A stretch of 64,000 nucleotides of DNA from an uncultured Clostridia bacterium (GCA_949106495.1 CARYZD010000005.1:71482-135481), one strand, 5' to 3'; counted from the stretch's first letter, positions 52,667-62,292 are shown. Made by a program: numbers and translations. The notes: generated from the letters alone by a model not told the origin.

Positions 52667-53539
52667 AACAATAAATCTTTTTAAATTTTTTTCTTCAATT
52701 GTACCTAGTCCAATATATTTGCCTTTATTATATACTCTTACTATTTGGTCTGATGATTGAACTTCCATTTTAACACCATTTAAAAACTTATGAAGTTCTT
52801 CATCTGATAAAGTTATCTTTTTATTTTCGTCATAGTAACACTCTATTGATATAATTTTTTTAAGCATATCTAAATAATCTAGTTTTAAAAAATCATAAAG
52901 TGGAATACTATCTTCTATCTTAAAGTTTCCTGTTTCAGTTCTTCTAAGTTCAGTCATAGTTGCTCCACAACCTATTTTTTTACCTATATCATTAACTAAA
53001 CTTCTAATATATGTTCCTTTTGAACATGCTACGTCAAAAGCAACTTCTTTTGAATCTAAATCTATCTTTATATTATCTATACTATATATTTCTATTTCTC
53101 TAGGTTTAATTTCAACTTCCTTATCTTCTCTTGCATATTGATAAAGTTTCTTACCTTCTACTTTTATAGCAGAATATTTAGGAGGCATTTGCATTTGCTT
53201 ACCAATAAATCTTTTTATTCTCTCTTTTATATAAATTTCATCTTTATTTACTACACTTGCAAATACTATTCTACCTGTAATATCATATGTATCTGTTTCC
53301 ACTCCAAGTAACATTTTAACACTATATTTCTTATTTTCACTTGTTAATTTATCACTTAATTTTGTGGCTTCTCCTATACATATTGGTAATACTCCTGTTG
53401 CTAGTGGATCAAGTGTACCTGTATGTCCAACTTTTTGGTCAGGAAATATTTTTCTTATTGCATGTACAACATCATGAGAAGTAATACATTGAGGCTTATC
53501 TATATTTAAAATTCCATTTTTAATTTGTGGTATTATCAT
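52661..53539 (-). CDS. truB: tRNA pseudouridine(55) synthase
   Basis: The 292-residue enzyme makes pseudouridine 55 in the T loop of tRNAs. NIDKPQCITSHDVV is at the N-terminus, and the catalytic Asp is in HTGTLDPLATGVLP (about 43). KYSAIKVEGKKLY and RSLVNDIG follow, and the C-terminus is PUA-like. Its ATG overlaps the stop of nrnA by one base (TAATG), showing translational coupling at the end of the translation operon. Confidence 0.96.
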   Translation of the reverse strand: MIIPQIKNGILNIDKPQCITSHDVVHAIRKIFPDQKVGHTGTLDPLATGVLPICIGEATKLSDKLTSENKKYSVKMLLGVETDTYDITGRIVFASVVNKDEIYIKERIKRFIGKQMQMPPKYSAIKVEGKKLYQYAREDKEVEIKPREIEIYSIDNIKIDLDSKEVAFDVACSKGTYIRSLVNDIGKKIGCGATMTELRRTETGNFKIEDSIPLYDFLKLDYLDMLKKIISIECYYDENKKITLSDEELHKFLNGVKMEVQSSDQIVRVYNKGKYIGLGTIEEKNLKRFIVE

Positions 53540-54486
53540 TATAACATCTCCCCTACTGCTCCAATTAATTTTTGTTTTCCTATCTCTATATCATCTTGCA
53601 TTGTATATCCAGCAGCTCTAGGATGTCCTCCTCCACCAAATTCAATTGCAATTTTAGAAATATCTACATTTCCTCCTGAACGCATACTTACTTTTAAACT
53701 TCCATCACTTTTTCCTCTAACATATACAGCAACTTCTGTTCCTTCAACTGCTCTTAAGTAGTTTGTCATTCCTTCTGAATCTTCATCATGAATTCCAAGA
53801 TTGTTAATATCTTCAAAACTTACATATGAATATCTCATTTTACCATTATAAAAAACTTCCATGTTATCTACAGTTTTAGCAATAAGTTTTAATTTATTTT
53901 CTTTCATCGTATCATTAAGTCTTTTACATACATTTACTGATTCAGCTCCACAATCTATTAAATCCGCTACAACTCTTAATGTATCAGATGTAGTATTATT
54001 ATAATTAAAACTACCTGTATCTGTCATAATTCCAGCATATAATAATGTAGCCATATCCTTATCTATTTCAATTCCTAAATATTTAATAAATAAATATGCA
54101 ATTTCACTTGCTGAAGATTTCTTATCATTAATATATCTAAAATCTCCATAAGGTCTTGATATTTGATGATGGTCAAGCATAATTACTTTTTTAGCTCTAT
54201 TAAATTCATCTTCACTTATTGCAAGTCTTGTATAGTCACTTGAGTCAAGAGCAATAAGTAAATCATATTCATCATCATTAATTGAACTTATAGCGTCCTT
54301 TGTTCCAGGTAAAAATTCAAATACATTTGAATATGAAGGCATTACTACATGTACATCTTTACCAAGTTTTTTAAGTCCATAATATATTGCACATGTTGAA
54401 CCTATTGCGTCTCCATCTGGATTAATATGTGCTACTACATATACAGATTTTGAATTATTTACTATTTCTTTTGCCTCTTTAAACAA
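53539..54486 (-). CDS. nrnA: DHH/DHHA1 bifunctional oligoribonuclease/pAp phosphatase
   Basis: The 315-residue NrnA-type phosphoesterase hydrolyses short oligoribonucleotides and 3'-phosphoadenosine 5'-phosphate. Metal-binding motifs are INPDGDAIGST, ALDSSDY, LDHHQIS and the C-terminal GGGGHPRAAG. It lies between rbfA and truB as in most Firmicutes, 24 nt downstream of rbfA. Confidence 0.94.
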   Translation of the reverse strand: MFKEAKEIVNNSKSVYVVAHINPDGDAIGSTCAIYYGLKKLGKDVHVVMPSYSNVFEFLPGTKDAISSINDDEYDLLIALDSSDYTRLAISEDEFNRAKKVIMLDHHQISRPYGDFRYINDKKSSASEIAYLFIKYLGIEIDKDMATLLYAGIMTDTGSFNYNNTTSDTLRVVADLIDCGAESVNVCKRLNDTMKENKLKLIAKTVDNMEVFYNGKMRYSYVSFEDINNLGIHDEDSEGMTNYLRAVEGTEVAVYVRGKSDGSLKVSMRSGGNVDISKIAIEFGGGGHPRAAGYTMQDDIEIGKQKLIGAVGEML

Positions 54487-54510
54487 TACAATCCCCCCAA
54501 ACTTAATAGT

Positions 54511-54858
54511 CTATTTATTATCTTGATTCATTACTTCTTTTATTACTTTATCCATATGCTCACCATATTCCATTGAGTTATCTAGTTCAAATGTAATATC
54601 TGGCATATTTCTCATTCTAACTCTTCTACCAAGTTCTTTTTTAATAAATCCTGTTGCTTTTTTAAGTGCTTCAATAACTTTATTTTTATTACATTTTCCA
54701 TATATACTAACATATACTTTAGCATATTTTTGATCTGGAGTTATTTTAACATCAGTTACAGAAATAAGTCCTGTAACTGATGGTTCTTTAACTTCATTCA
54801 TTATTATATCACTTAACGCAACTTTTACATCTTGTTCTAATCTTTCGTGTCTTTGCAT
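54511..54858 (-). CDS. rbfA: Ribosome-binding factor A
   Basis: The 115-residue KH-like protein binds 30S precursors and helps mature 16S rRNA. The conserved RHERLEQDVKVALSDII, VSITDVKI-like strand and RMRNMPDITFELDNS are visible. AGGAGG precedes the ATG. It lies 11 nt downstream of infB. Confidence 0.95.
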   Translation of the reverse strand: MQRHERLEQDVKVALSDIIMNEVKEPSVTGLISVTDVKITPDQKYAKVYVSIYGKCNKNKVIEALKKATGFIKKELGRRVRMRNMPDITFELDNSMEYGEHMDKVIKEVMNQDNK

Positions 54859-54869
54859 ACTATATCCTC

Positions 54870-57869
54870 CTATTTAACTTCTTCCATTGTGAAGCATTCG
54901 AATATGTCGCCTTCTTTAATATCACTATAATTTTCAAGTTTAATACCACATTCGTAGTTTTCGTTAACTTCTTTTACATCATCTTTTTCTCTTTTTAAAG
55001 AATCAATTTTAATTTCAAGAAGTACTATATTATCTCTTACAAGTCTTACCATTGCACCTCTTAAAATCTTACCAGATTTAACATAGCATCCTGCAACAAT
55101 ACCAACACCTGTAATTTTAAATATTTTTCTAACTTCTGCAGTACCATATTTAACTTCTTTATATTTCTTAGGCATAAGTCCTTTAAGTGCTGTCTCTACA
55201 TCGTTTATTGCATCATATATAACACTATAAAGTCTCATATCCACTTTTTCTTTTTTAGCTTGTTGCTCTGCAGCAAGTTCTGGTCTTACATTAAATCCTA
55301 TAATTATTGCATTTGATACAGATGCAAGTGTTACATCTGATTCTTTGATTCCACCAGTAGATGCATGAAGAATTCTTACTCTAACTTCATCATTTGAAAG
55401 TTTTAATAATGAGTCTTTCATTGCTTCAACAGAACCTTGAACATCTGCTTTAATTATAATATTTAATTCTTTAATCTTACCTTGTTTAATTTGACCAAAT
55501 AAATCATCTAAAGTAATCTTACTTCCTTGTTTAATTAAATCCATTCTTTGTTTTGCAATTCTCTTTTCAATTAATTGTTTTGCAACTTTTTCATTTTCTA
55601 CTTCATAGAAAACATCACCTGTTTGAGGTACATGAGATAAACCCAATATTTCAACTGGAGTTGATGGACCAGCGGCTTTTACAGATCTACCTTTATCATC
55701 TTTCATAGCACGAATTTTTGATACCATATCTCCAACAACAATTGTATCTCCAATATTTAATTGTCCTCTTTGAACAAGCATTGATACTATTGTTCCTTTT
55801 TGTTTATCTAATCTTGCTTCTATAACTGTACCCTTTGATTGCTTATCTGGATTTGCTTTTAAGTCTTTCATATCTGCAATTAATAATAACATTTCAAGTA
55901 AGTTATCTATTCCTTCACCAGTTTTAGCAGATATTGGAACACATATAGTATCTCCGCCCCATTCTTCTGGAACTAAATCATGCTCTAATAATTCTTGTTT
56001 TACTCTATCAATATTTGCTCCTGGTTTATCTATTTTATTTATTGCTACAAGTATACTTACTCCAGCAGCTTTTGCATGGTCAATAGCCTCAACTGTTTGT
56101 GGTTTAATGCCATCATCTGCTGCTACTATAATAATTGCTATATCTGTAATTTGTGCACCCCTTGCTCTCATTGCAGTAAATGCTTCATGTCCTGGTGTAT
56201 CTAAGAAACAAACTTCTCTATCTTTTACTTTAACCTTGTATGCACCAATATGTTGTGTTATACCACCAGCTTCTCCTTCAACAACATTTGTTTTTCTAAG
56301 TCTATCAAGAAGTGATGTTTTACCATGGTCAACGTGTCCCATAACAACAACAATAGGTGGTCTTGGAACTAAGTCTTCTTCACTGTCTTCACTATCATCA
56401 AAAAGAATATCTTCTTCAGTTACTACAACTTCTTTTTCTGCAGTAATTCCAAATTCTCCAGCAATTAAATATGCAGTATCAAAATCTATATCTTGATTAA
56501 CTGTAGCCATTATTCCCATTGAGAATAATTTTTTAATTATTTCAGATGCTTGTTTTTTAATAGCTTCTGCAAATTCTTTAACAGTCATCATTTCTGGTAA
56601 TTTCACTTCAGTCATTGGAATTATTTTTGTTTGTTTCATCTCAACTTTTTGAGCTTTATTCTTTTTCTTTCCTGAGCCTTTTCTAGATAAATCACTATCT
56701 CTTTCGTATAAATCCATTAATCCTTCTTGATTAATTTCCATCCCCCTAAGTTTTCCAGTAGATACTCTAGAATGTTCTTCTCTTAATTTATTCTTATCTA
56801 TTTTTTCTTTTCTATTTTCTAAGTTTGCTGTATTTTTCTCACTGTATTTTTTCTTATCTCTGTCAATATTTACAGAACTATATTCTCTTGAATCTTTTTG
56901 TTCTATAGCTCCTTTTTCAGCTTGCTTAATAAATTTATTTACTTGATATGAAGTATTATCTGAATTTGGTCTTTGATCTCTTCTAAAGTTATTTCTTTGT
57001 GGTCTATCTCCACTTTGACCATTACGTGAATAATTATTGTTGTTATTTCTTCTAAAGTCTCTATTATTGCTGTTATTATCTCTATTTTCTTTATTATCTC
57101 TATTATTAGAGTTTCTATTATTATAATTTGGGTTATTTTGGGAATTATAATTATTATTTTTTCTAAAATTATTATTATCTCTAGTATTTCTATTATTGTT
57201 ATTATTTCTATTATTTGAATTTCTAGAGTTATTATTCATAGTATTTTCATTATTTTTATTCATAGCAACATTTTTTTCCATAGTTTTTACACTCTCTTTT
57301 ACTCCATCTTTTATTTGATTATTTACAGTATTTGTAACTCCTGTTTTAATTTCAATCTTTGATTCTACTTTTTCTGGAACTTCAGGCTTAGTTTCTTGAG
57401 CAACTGGTTCAACTTTTTCAACTGGTTTACCATTTCTTGTTATAACTATGTTATTCCTATTATTTTGAAATCTATTTCTTCTATCAAAAGAATTATTTCT
57501 ATTTTTGCTTTGTAAACTATTACTATTATTTCTACTAGTGTTATTATTAGTGTTTACAGGTTTATTAGCTGTATTTTGATGAGATTTTTTAATATCTCCT
57601 GCAGCATTAGTTGTAATCTCATTTACTTCTTTTCCTTCCTCACTAGTATTAATTACTCTAACATTTCTTCTAATAATATGAACTTGTTCTTGTTTTTTTT
57701 CTTCTTTAACAGATTTTTTATTATTACCCTTTACTTTATTTACTTCATCTTCTTCAAGTGTTGATAGATGAGACTTTGCTTCTATCCCCATTTTATTTAA
57801 CTTTTCTAACATTTCTGTGTTAGATAAGTTCATCATTTTTGCCAATTCATATACTTTTAATTTTCCCAA
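54870..57869 (-). CDS. infB: Translation initiation factor IF-2 with Asn-rich linker
   Basis: The 999-residue GTPase places initiator tRNA on the 30S subunit. The IF2 N-domain starts KVYELAKMMNLSNTEML. A low-complexity Asn/Arg-rich linker spans roughly residues 95-330, a second IF2_N element is near 430, and the G domain begins with GHVDHGKTSLLD (about 512), DTPGHEAFTAMRARG and NKID. Domains II, III and IV complete it. The start is TTG (57869) inside the end of ylxR, with GGGGG 7 nt upstream; overlap is 13 nt. The Asn-rich linker is unusually long and biased. Confidence 0.96.
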   Translation of the reverse strand: MGKLKVYELAKMMNLSNTEMLEKLNKMGIEAKSHLSTLEEDEVNKVKGNNKKSVKEEKKQEQVHIIRRNVRVINTSEEGKEVNEITTNAAGDIKKSHQNTANKPVNTNNNTSRNNSNSLQSKNRNNSFDRRNRFQNNRNNIVITRNGKPVEKVEPVAQETKPEVPEKVESKIEIKTGVTNTVNNQIKDGVKESVKTMEKNVAMNKNNENTMNNNSRNSNNRNNNNNRNTRDNNNFRKNNNYNSQNNPNYNNRNSNNRDNKENRDNNSNNRDFRRNNNNNYSRNGQSGDRPQRNNFRRDQRPNSDNTSYQVNKFIKQAEKGAIEQKDSREYSSVNIDRDKKKYSEKNTANLENRKEKIDKNKLREEHSRVSTGKLRGMEINQEGLMDLYERDSDLSRKGSGKKKNKAQKVEMKQTKIIPMTEVKLPEMMTVKEFAEAIKKQASEIIKKLFSMGIMATVNQDIDFDTAYLIAGEFGITAEKEVVVTEEDILFDDSEDSEEDLVPRPPIVVVMGHVDHGKTSLLDRLRKTNVVEGEAGGITQHIGAYKVKVKDREVCFLDTPGHEAFTAMRARGAQITDIAIIIVAADDGIKPQTVEAIDHAKAAGVSILVAINKIDKPGANIDRVKQELLEHDLVPEEWGGDTICVPISAKTGEGIDNLLEMLLLIADMKDLKANPDKQSKGTVIEARLDKQKGTIVSMLVQRGQLNIGDTIVVGDMVSKIRAMKDDKGRSVKAAGPSTPVEILGLSHVPQTGDVFYEVENEKVAKQLIEKRIAKQRMDLIKQGSKITLDDLFGQIKQGKIKELNIIIKADVQGSVEAMKDSLLKLSNDEVRVRILHASTGGIKESDVTLASVSNAIIIGFNVRPELAAEQQAKKEKVDMRLYSVIYDAINDVETALKGLMPKKYKEVKYGTAEVRKIFKITGVGIVAGCYVKSGKILRGAMVRLVRDNIVLLEIKIDSLKREKDDVKEVNENYECGIKLENYSDIKEGDIFECFTMEEVK

Positions 57870-58126
57870 ACTTCTTCCCCCAATTCTTTTAATACTCTCA
57901 ATATACTTTCGTTTTTAATATCAATTTTTAGATTTGATTTATTTTTTAAAATAGCTTTTTCAATATTCTTTATACATTTCTTATCTTTGCATAAATATAT
58001 CCCTCTACTATTAATATTCTGATTTTCATCTATTATAGCATTTTTATTGTTATCTGCTACAATTCTAAAAAATTCTTCCTTATTTTTTCTACTTTTGCAT
58101 GCTATACAGCATCTGATAGGCTTCAT
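57857..58126 (-). CDS. ylxR: YlxR family RNA-binding protein
   Basis: The 89-residue protein has the YlxR signature KPIRCCIACKSRKNKEEFFRI and RGIYLCKDKKC. YlxR (RnpM) binds RNA and, in Bacillus, modulates RNase P. It is always found between nusA and infB in Firmicutes. The companion ylxQ (L7Ae-like) gene normally present next to it is absent here; infB follows directly. Confidence 0.93.
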   Translation of the reverse strand: MKPIRCCIACKSRKNKEEFFRIVADNNKNAIIDENQNINSRGIYLCKDKKCIKNIEKAILKNKSNLKIDIKNESILRVLKELGEEVWEN

Positions 58127-58140
58127 TAAATCACCTTTTT

Positions 58141-59322
58141 CTATTCTACTACTGTTTCTTTAATTTGTGTTTCTGTTTTAATATCTATTTTCCAACCAGT
58201 AAGTTTTGCAGCAAGTCTTACATTTTGTCCGCCAGCACCTATTGCAAATACTAATGCTTCATCTGGTACAACAACTGTAGCAATTTTTTCTTCATCATTA
58301 ATATCTATTGCAAGTATTGGTGCAGGAGAAATAGCATTAATTATATAACTTGGTACATCTTCACTATAAGGTATAACATCTATTTTTTCACCATTTAATT
58401 CATCTATTATTGGCTGAATTCTCATACCTTTTTTACCAACTAAACTTCCTACTGGGTCAACATTTTCATCATTAGACCAAACAGATACTTTAGTTCTACT
58501 TCCAGCTTCTCTTGCAATGTCCTTTATTTCAACTATTCCATCCATTATTTCAGGAACTTCATTTTCAAATAATCTTCTTACAAAGTTTTCACTTTTTCTA
58601 GATAGTGTAATCTTTGGTGAAGATATTCCAGTCTCATTTACAACATTTGTAACTAATGCTTTTATTTTTTGATGTGGTTGTAATTTTTCTGTTTTAATTT
58701 GTTCTGTTGCTGGTATTAATGCTTCTACTCTTCCTAAGTCTACTATTATTCCATATTTTTCTGTTTTTTGAACTGTACCAACAATTATTTGTCCAACTTT
58801 ATCTGCATATTGTGTATATACTAAATTCTTTTCTGCTTCATTTATTTTTTGAATTAATATACTTTTTCCTGTTGAAGCTGCAATTCTTCCAAAGTTTTTA
58901 GGAGTAACCTCTACTTTTACCATATCTCCAACTTTAACTTTTTTAGATATTTTTTTAGCTTCTTCTAAAGAAATTTTTACACCTTGTTCTTTTTCGGAAA
59001 CTTCTTCTACTACTTCTTTTACACAATATACTTTAATTGCTTGTTCTGAAATATCTACATCAATATCCTGTGGTATTAAATATCCATTTTTTGTTTCTTT
59101 CTTTTCTTCAGATTCTTCATTTCTTACTAATTCATCTTCTCTAGTATTTTTTCTTTCTTCTCTTTCATCTAAACAATGTGTATTAATAAAATCCCTTTTA
59201 TATGCTACTTTTAAAGCAGATTTTAAAGAATCAATTAAATATTCTCTTGTTATTCCTTTCTCTTCAAAAAGTTGATCAATTGCATTAAACAATTCTTTTG
59301 AACTAATTTTTTCACTCTTCAT
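58141..59322 (-). CDS. nusA: Transcription termination/antitermination factor NusA
   Basis: The 393-residue protein has the N-terminal RNA-polymerase-binding domain (about 1-130), an S1 domain (KVGQIIVGTVQKTEKYGIIV, about 170-240) and two KH domains (SVWSNDENVDPVGSLVGKKG and VVVPDEALVFAIGAGGQNVRLA). It controls pausing, termination and antitermination. An acidic insert near residues 55-75 is a little longer than usual. It lies 17 nt downstream of rimP. Confidence 0.96.
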   Translation of the reverse strand: MKSEKISSKELFNAIDQLFEEKGITREYLIDSLKSALKVAYKRDFINTHCLDEREERKNTREDELVRNEESEEKKETKNGYLIPQDIDVDISEQAIKVYCVKEVVEEVSEKEQGVKISLEEAKKISKKVKVGDMVKVEVTPKNFGRIAASTGKSILIQKINEAEKNLVYTQYADKVGQIIVGTVQKTEKYGIIVDLGRVEALIPATEQIKTEKLQPHQKIKALVTNVVNETGISSPKITLSRKSENFVRRLFENEVPEIMDGIVEIKDIAREAGSRTKVSVWSNDENVDPVGSLVGKKGMRIQPIIDELNGEKIDVIPYSEDVPSYIINAISPAPILAIDINDEEKIATVVVPDEALVFAIGAGGQNVRLAAKLTGWKIDIKTETQIKETVVE

Positions 59323-59339
59323 TTTACTATTCCCCCATC

Positions 59340-59867
59340 TTAATTATTTTTATTAAATTTATTTAATTTGTTTAAATTAACATTATCTGTATTCCCTTTT
59401 AATGCTGCATTGAAATCATATGTAGTATAAGCATTAGTTATGTCCTTAATAAATAACTTAACTTCTTTGCCATCTTGAGTATCAACTACAATGCTTTTTT
59501 CTTCTTCATCTACTGATTTAATTACTGCTTCAAACTCTTTTAAATCATCTTGTTTTTTAAATAATTTAACATGAATTTCTCTACCAGTATATTTTTTATA
59601 TAGCTTAACTGTTTTAAGTTGTCTTTCAAGTCCTGGTGAAGATACTTCTAAAACATATTCTTGTTCTATATTTTTATCCACAGTATCCTCAATTGCTCTA
59701 CTTACTTTTTCGCAATCATCTACCCATAGACCTTCTCCTTCTTTGTCTATAACTACTCTTAAAACATTGTTTGAACCTTCTTTTACAAATTCGACATATT
59801 CTAGTTCAAATCCTAATTCATTAATTATTGGTTCAATTAATTCTTCTACTTTGATTTCAACTTTCAT
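59340..59867 (-). CDS. rimP: Ribosome maturation factor RimP
   Basis: The 175-residue protein has the RimP pattern GFELEYVEFVKEGSNNVLRVVIDK, DDCEKVSRAI and VLEVSSPGLERQLK. It assists 30S maturation. As first gene of the operon it has a consensus-type promoter and a leader hairpin. The C-terminal ~20 residues are an Asn/Lys-rich extension (LNKLNKFNKNN). Confidence 0.95.
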   Translation of the reverse strand: MKVEIKVEELIEPIINELGFELEYVEFVKEGSNNVLRVVIDKEGEGLWVDDCEKVSRAIEDTVDKNIEQEYVLEVSSPGLERQLKTVKLYKKYTGREIHVKLFKKQDDLKEFEAVIKSVDEEEKSIVVDTQDGKEVKLFIKDITNAYTTYDFNAALKGNTDNVNLNKLNKFNKNN

Positions 59868-59889
59868 TTAATCCCCCGTTTCTAAACAT

Positions 59890-59920
59890 AAGTGAGAGGA
59901 TTTTAGCCACCCTCTCACTT
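59890..59920 (-). promoter_or_regulatory. Leader hairpin upstream of rimP
   Basis: A perfect 10-bp stem, AAGTGAGAGG against CCTCTCACTT, has an 11-nt loop (minus strand GTGGCTAAAAT) and lies about 20 nt before the rimP ribosome binding site. No U-tract follows, so it is not a simple terminator. It may affect mRNA stability or NusA-dependent autoregulation. Confidence 0.6.
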
Positions 59921-59937
59921 CAGTTCACAGTGATTAT

Positions 59938-59966
59938 ATTATACTATATTTATTTGAAAAAAGCAA
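59938..59966 (-). promoter_or_regulatory. Promoter of the rimP-truB operon
   Basis: TTGCTT (59961-59966), a 17-bp spacer and TATAAT (59938-59943) give a leader of about 60 nt containing the 10-bp hairpin. Confidence 0.78.
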
Positions 59967-60002
59967 CATTTTCTGCAATATTTTTACAGTAAACTTTAAT
60001 AT

Positions 60003-60440
60003 TTATGTAGTTTGATTAAATGACTCTATTATTTCTATATTTTTTTCTTCAAAATCTTCAAATCTAGCTATTAAATTTAATAAATTTTTACTATTAATTT
60101 TATAATTATCTTTTATTCTTCTTAAATCTAATATATTTACTTTTGCTGCCTCTTTAAAAAATTCTATATAATCCTCACTATTTTTAACATCAATATTTCT
60201 ATTTCCTATACTTGTTGCAATACCCAGTACAGCATTTTTAGTTCCTGCTACTTTTTTTGTTCTTGTCTCAAGCATTCTTCTTAATGAGACATTAAATCTA
60301 GTATATTCTCTCATTTGATATCTAATAAAATTATATAAATAATCTTTTACTTCTTTTTTCTTATATAATTCTCTTAGCATTATTCTATGCATTTCAATAT
60401 TTGTCATTAAATATTTTATAACTTCTATTTCTTCTTCCAC
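60003..60440 (-). CDS. Small all-helical protein of unknown function
   Basis: The 145-residue protein is predicted all-helical, rich in Arg, Lys, Glu and Asn, with a short Ala/Gly patch (GTKNAVLGIATSIGN, about 70-84). It lacks signal or membrane segments. A GGTGATAATTAG-type site lies upstream. It may be a helical-bundle protein of the ferritin-like type, but no metal-binding pattern is convincing. Confidence 0.65.
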   Translation of the reverse strand: MEEEIEVIKYLMTNIEMHRIMLRELYKKKEVKDYLYNFIRYQMREYTRFNVSLRRMLETRTKKVAGTKNAVLGIATSIGNRNIDVKNSEDYIEFFKEAAKVNILDLRRIKDNYKINSKNLLNLIARFEDFEEKNIEIIESFNQTT

Positions 60441-60474
60441 TAATTATCACCTATAATATTATTTACTAAAAAAC

Positions 60475-60510
60475 AAATAAAGATACCTCAAATTTAAAGT
60501 ATCTTTATTT
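60475..60510 (-). terminator. Terminator after the interrupted gene at 60551-61516
   Basis: AAATAAAGATAC pairs with GTATCTTTATTT; on the minus strand it is followed by GTTTTTTAG. Confidence 0.75.
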
Positions 60511-60550
60511 AAAAAAGTGATTTTATATGTCAAAAAAGTTGTTTGTATAT

Positions 60551-61009
60551 TTATTTAATAATTTCAGATTTTACCCAATAATATGAGCCATCTTCATTTT
60601 TCATAAATGTATGTTTATATTCCATTGCTTTATCAAAATATTTTGATAAAAACTTTTCATCTCTTTCTGGATTATAATATTGAATATTTGGTCTAACAAA
60701 AGATTTAAGTTCAACATTTGATAGTAATTCTTCTTCTGAAATAATATTTTGCAAATATGAATTATCTGATGGAGGTTCAAAATCCCTAAATTCATCTAAT
60801 TGTATTCTATCTGATATACGAGCTGAATAAGTAAGTCTATCTGTTATTTTCCAAATATTTCCAGTTCTTGAACCAGACGAAGTTGTTATTTCACTTGAAT
60901 TCAAATTAATCACTAAATATTTTGAATAAACCTCATATTTATTTGAATATTCTTCTACATTATATACTCCAGTTACTATGTAAGTGGTAGGTCCACCACC
61001 ACCGTCACC
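60551..61009 (-). pseudogene. In-frame continuation of the 61010 gene beyond a TAA stop
   Basis: Directly after the TAA at 61010-61012 the same frame stays open for 152 codons, starting GDGGGGPTTYIVTGVYN and ending at 60551. No start codon with a ribosome binding site exists inside it; a GTG at 60913 has none. The sequence has normal coding character (KYEVYSKYLV, WKITDRLTYSARISDRI). It is best read as the second half of one ~321-residue protein interrupted by a single stop codon. It is followed by a terminator, as expected for the true gene end. Confidence 0.62.
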
Positions 61010-61516
61010 TTATAAGTCATAAAATCTTTCAGTTTCATTGTCATATTTTAAATTTAAAAATCCCAAACTAACATTCATAGGCTTATAATCTGTATTACCA
61101 AATATTTTATATATAGCATTATCCATATCAGACTTTGATATCATCTTACGATATTCTTTATTATCTGAATCAACTTGATTTTTACTAGCAAAAAGGTTAT
61201 ATGCTATATAAATTTTTTCTTTATCTGTAAAATCTTTTTGTGTAATTGTCCCTGTTTTAGAATTATAGAAAAAATCTGCGTAACCATATGGATGTATTAT
61301 TGTAGCCATATCTTTAGCAATATTACTATCTAAAGCTATGTAATTTGGTTTTTCCTCATTATTTTCATTATCTAAAACTACATCATCTTCATTATTTTCT
61401 ATACCCGTACTATCATCTACTTTTTCTTTTGGTAAGTTTGTAAATACCAAAGCTACAGTAAGTCCAATTATAACTAATACAAGCAATATTATTGTTATTA
61501 TACTACTTCTTCTCAT
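61010..61516 (-). CDS. Membrane-anchored extracytoplasmic protein, ended by an in-frame TAA
   Basis: The 168-residue product starts MRRSSIITIILLV (one membrane helix, about 6-27), has an acidic Asn/Asp/Glu linker (about 33-58) and an extracytoplasmic domain with ATIIHPYGYADFFYNSKTG and YDNETERFYDL at the end. The open frame resumes immediately after the TAA for 152 codons, so the annotated end is probably not ancestral. AGGAG precedes the ATG. Family not recognised. Confidence 0.7.
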   Translation of the reverse strand: MRRSSIITIILLVLVIIGLTVALVFTNLPKEKVDDSTGIENNEDDVVLDNENNEEKPNYIALDSNIAKDMATIIHPYGYADFFYNSKTGTITQKDFTDKEKIYIAYNLFASKNQVDSDNKEYRKMISKSDMDNAIYKIFGNTDYKPMNVSLGFLNLKYDNETERFYDL

Positions 61517-61678
61517 ATATCTATCTCCTGATATTTTATTTATACTTAAATTCTAAGTTATAATTTTAAAATTGTAAATATATGTAATTTGGTATATATG
61601 CTCTAAGTATATTGATTTAGCCGTGTTTAACTAATTTTATATTTTATTTATATCTTTAATATTTCTAATATATTACAA

Positions 61679-61710
61679 AAAATGACTTAGTATTATACTA
61701 AGCCATTTTA
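61679..61710 (-). terminator. Terminator of the flavin reductase gene
   Basis: On the minus strand AAAATGGCTTAGTA pairs with TACTAAGTCATTTT (one mismatch), followed by TTGT. Confidence 0.78.
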
Positions 61711-61712
61711 AA

Positions 61713-62276
61713 CTATTTATTCTTTTTTACTGAAAAACCAAATTTACCAATTTGTTCTCCAAGCTTGTAATAATGTCCATGTGAATATGCCATTAATTTA
61801 CATCTTTCCATATCAAATTTTCCTGTTTCGTCCATATACTTTTCATCTACATTTACAGCCAAAACTTTAGCAATAAACATATCATGCGAACCTAGTTCTT
61901 TAATTTCTTCTACTTTACATTCTATTGTTACAGGACTTTTTTTAAGCATTGGTACATCTATTTGTGAACATTTCTCTGTTTCTAAATTTAATGTTTTGAA
62001 TTTATCTTCATTTCTTCCAGATTTAACTCCACAATAATCTGTAGCATATGCTAGTTCTTCTGTTGTTAGATTTATACAAAATACTCCACTGTTTTTTATA
62101 ATATCATATGAATGTCTTTCTTTTCTAACAGATATATATGTCATTGCTGGATCAGTACAAATTGTTCCAGTCCATGCTACAGTAAAAACATTCTCATTTT
62201 CACCATCTTTACAAGTTATTAATACTGCAGGTACTGGATATACTAAAGTACCTGGTTTCCATGTTTGTCTTGACAT
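61713..62276 (-). CDS. Flavin reductase-like FMN-binding protein (flavoredoxin type)
   Basis: The product is 187 residues from ATG 62276, with GGAGG 10 nt upstream inside the 3' flank of the preceding gene; a start at 62303 would overlap that gene. The flavin reductase-like fold shows KPGTLVYPVPAVLITC, VAWTGTICTDPAMTYISVRKERHSY (FMN site) and CINLTTEELAYATDYCG. Such proteins bind FMN and reduce flavins or act as small electron carriers. The upstream DUF6512 gene ends 16 nt away, so the two are probably cotranscribed. Confidence 0.9.
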   Translation of the reverse strand: MSRQTWKPGTLVYPVPAVLITCKDGENENVFTVAWTGTICTDPAMTYISVRKERHSYDIIKNSGVFCINLTTEELAYATDYCGVKSGRNEDKFKTLNLETEKCSQIDVPMLKKSPVTIECKVEEIKELGSHDMFIAKVLAVNVDEKYMDETGKFDMERCKLMAYSHGHYYKLGEQIGKFGFSVKKNK

Positions 62277-62292
62277 TTTATTATTTCCTCCT

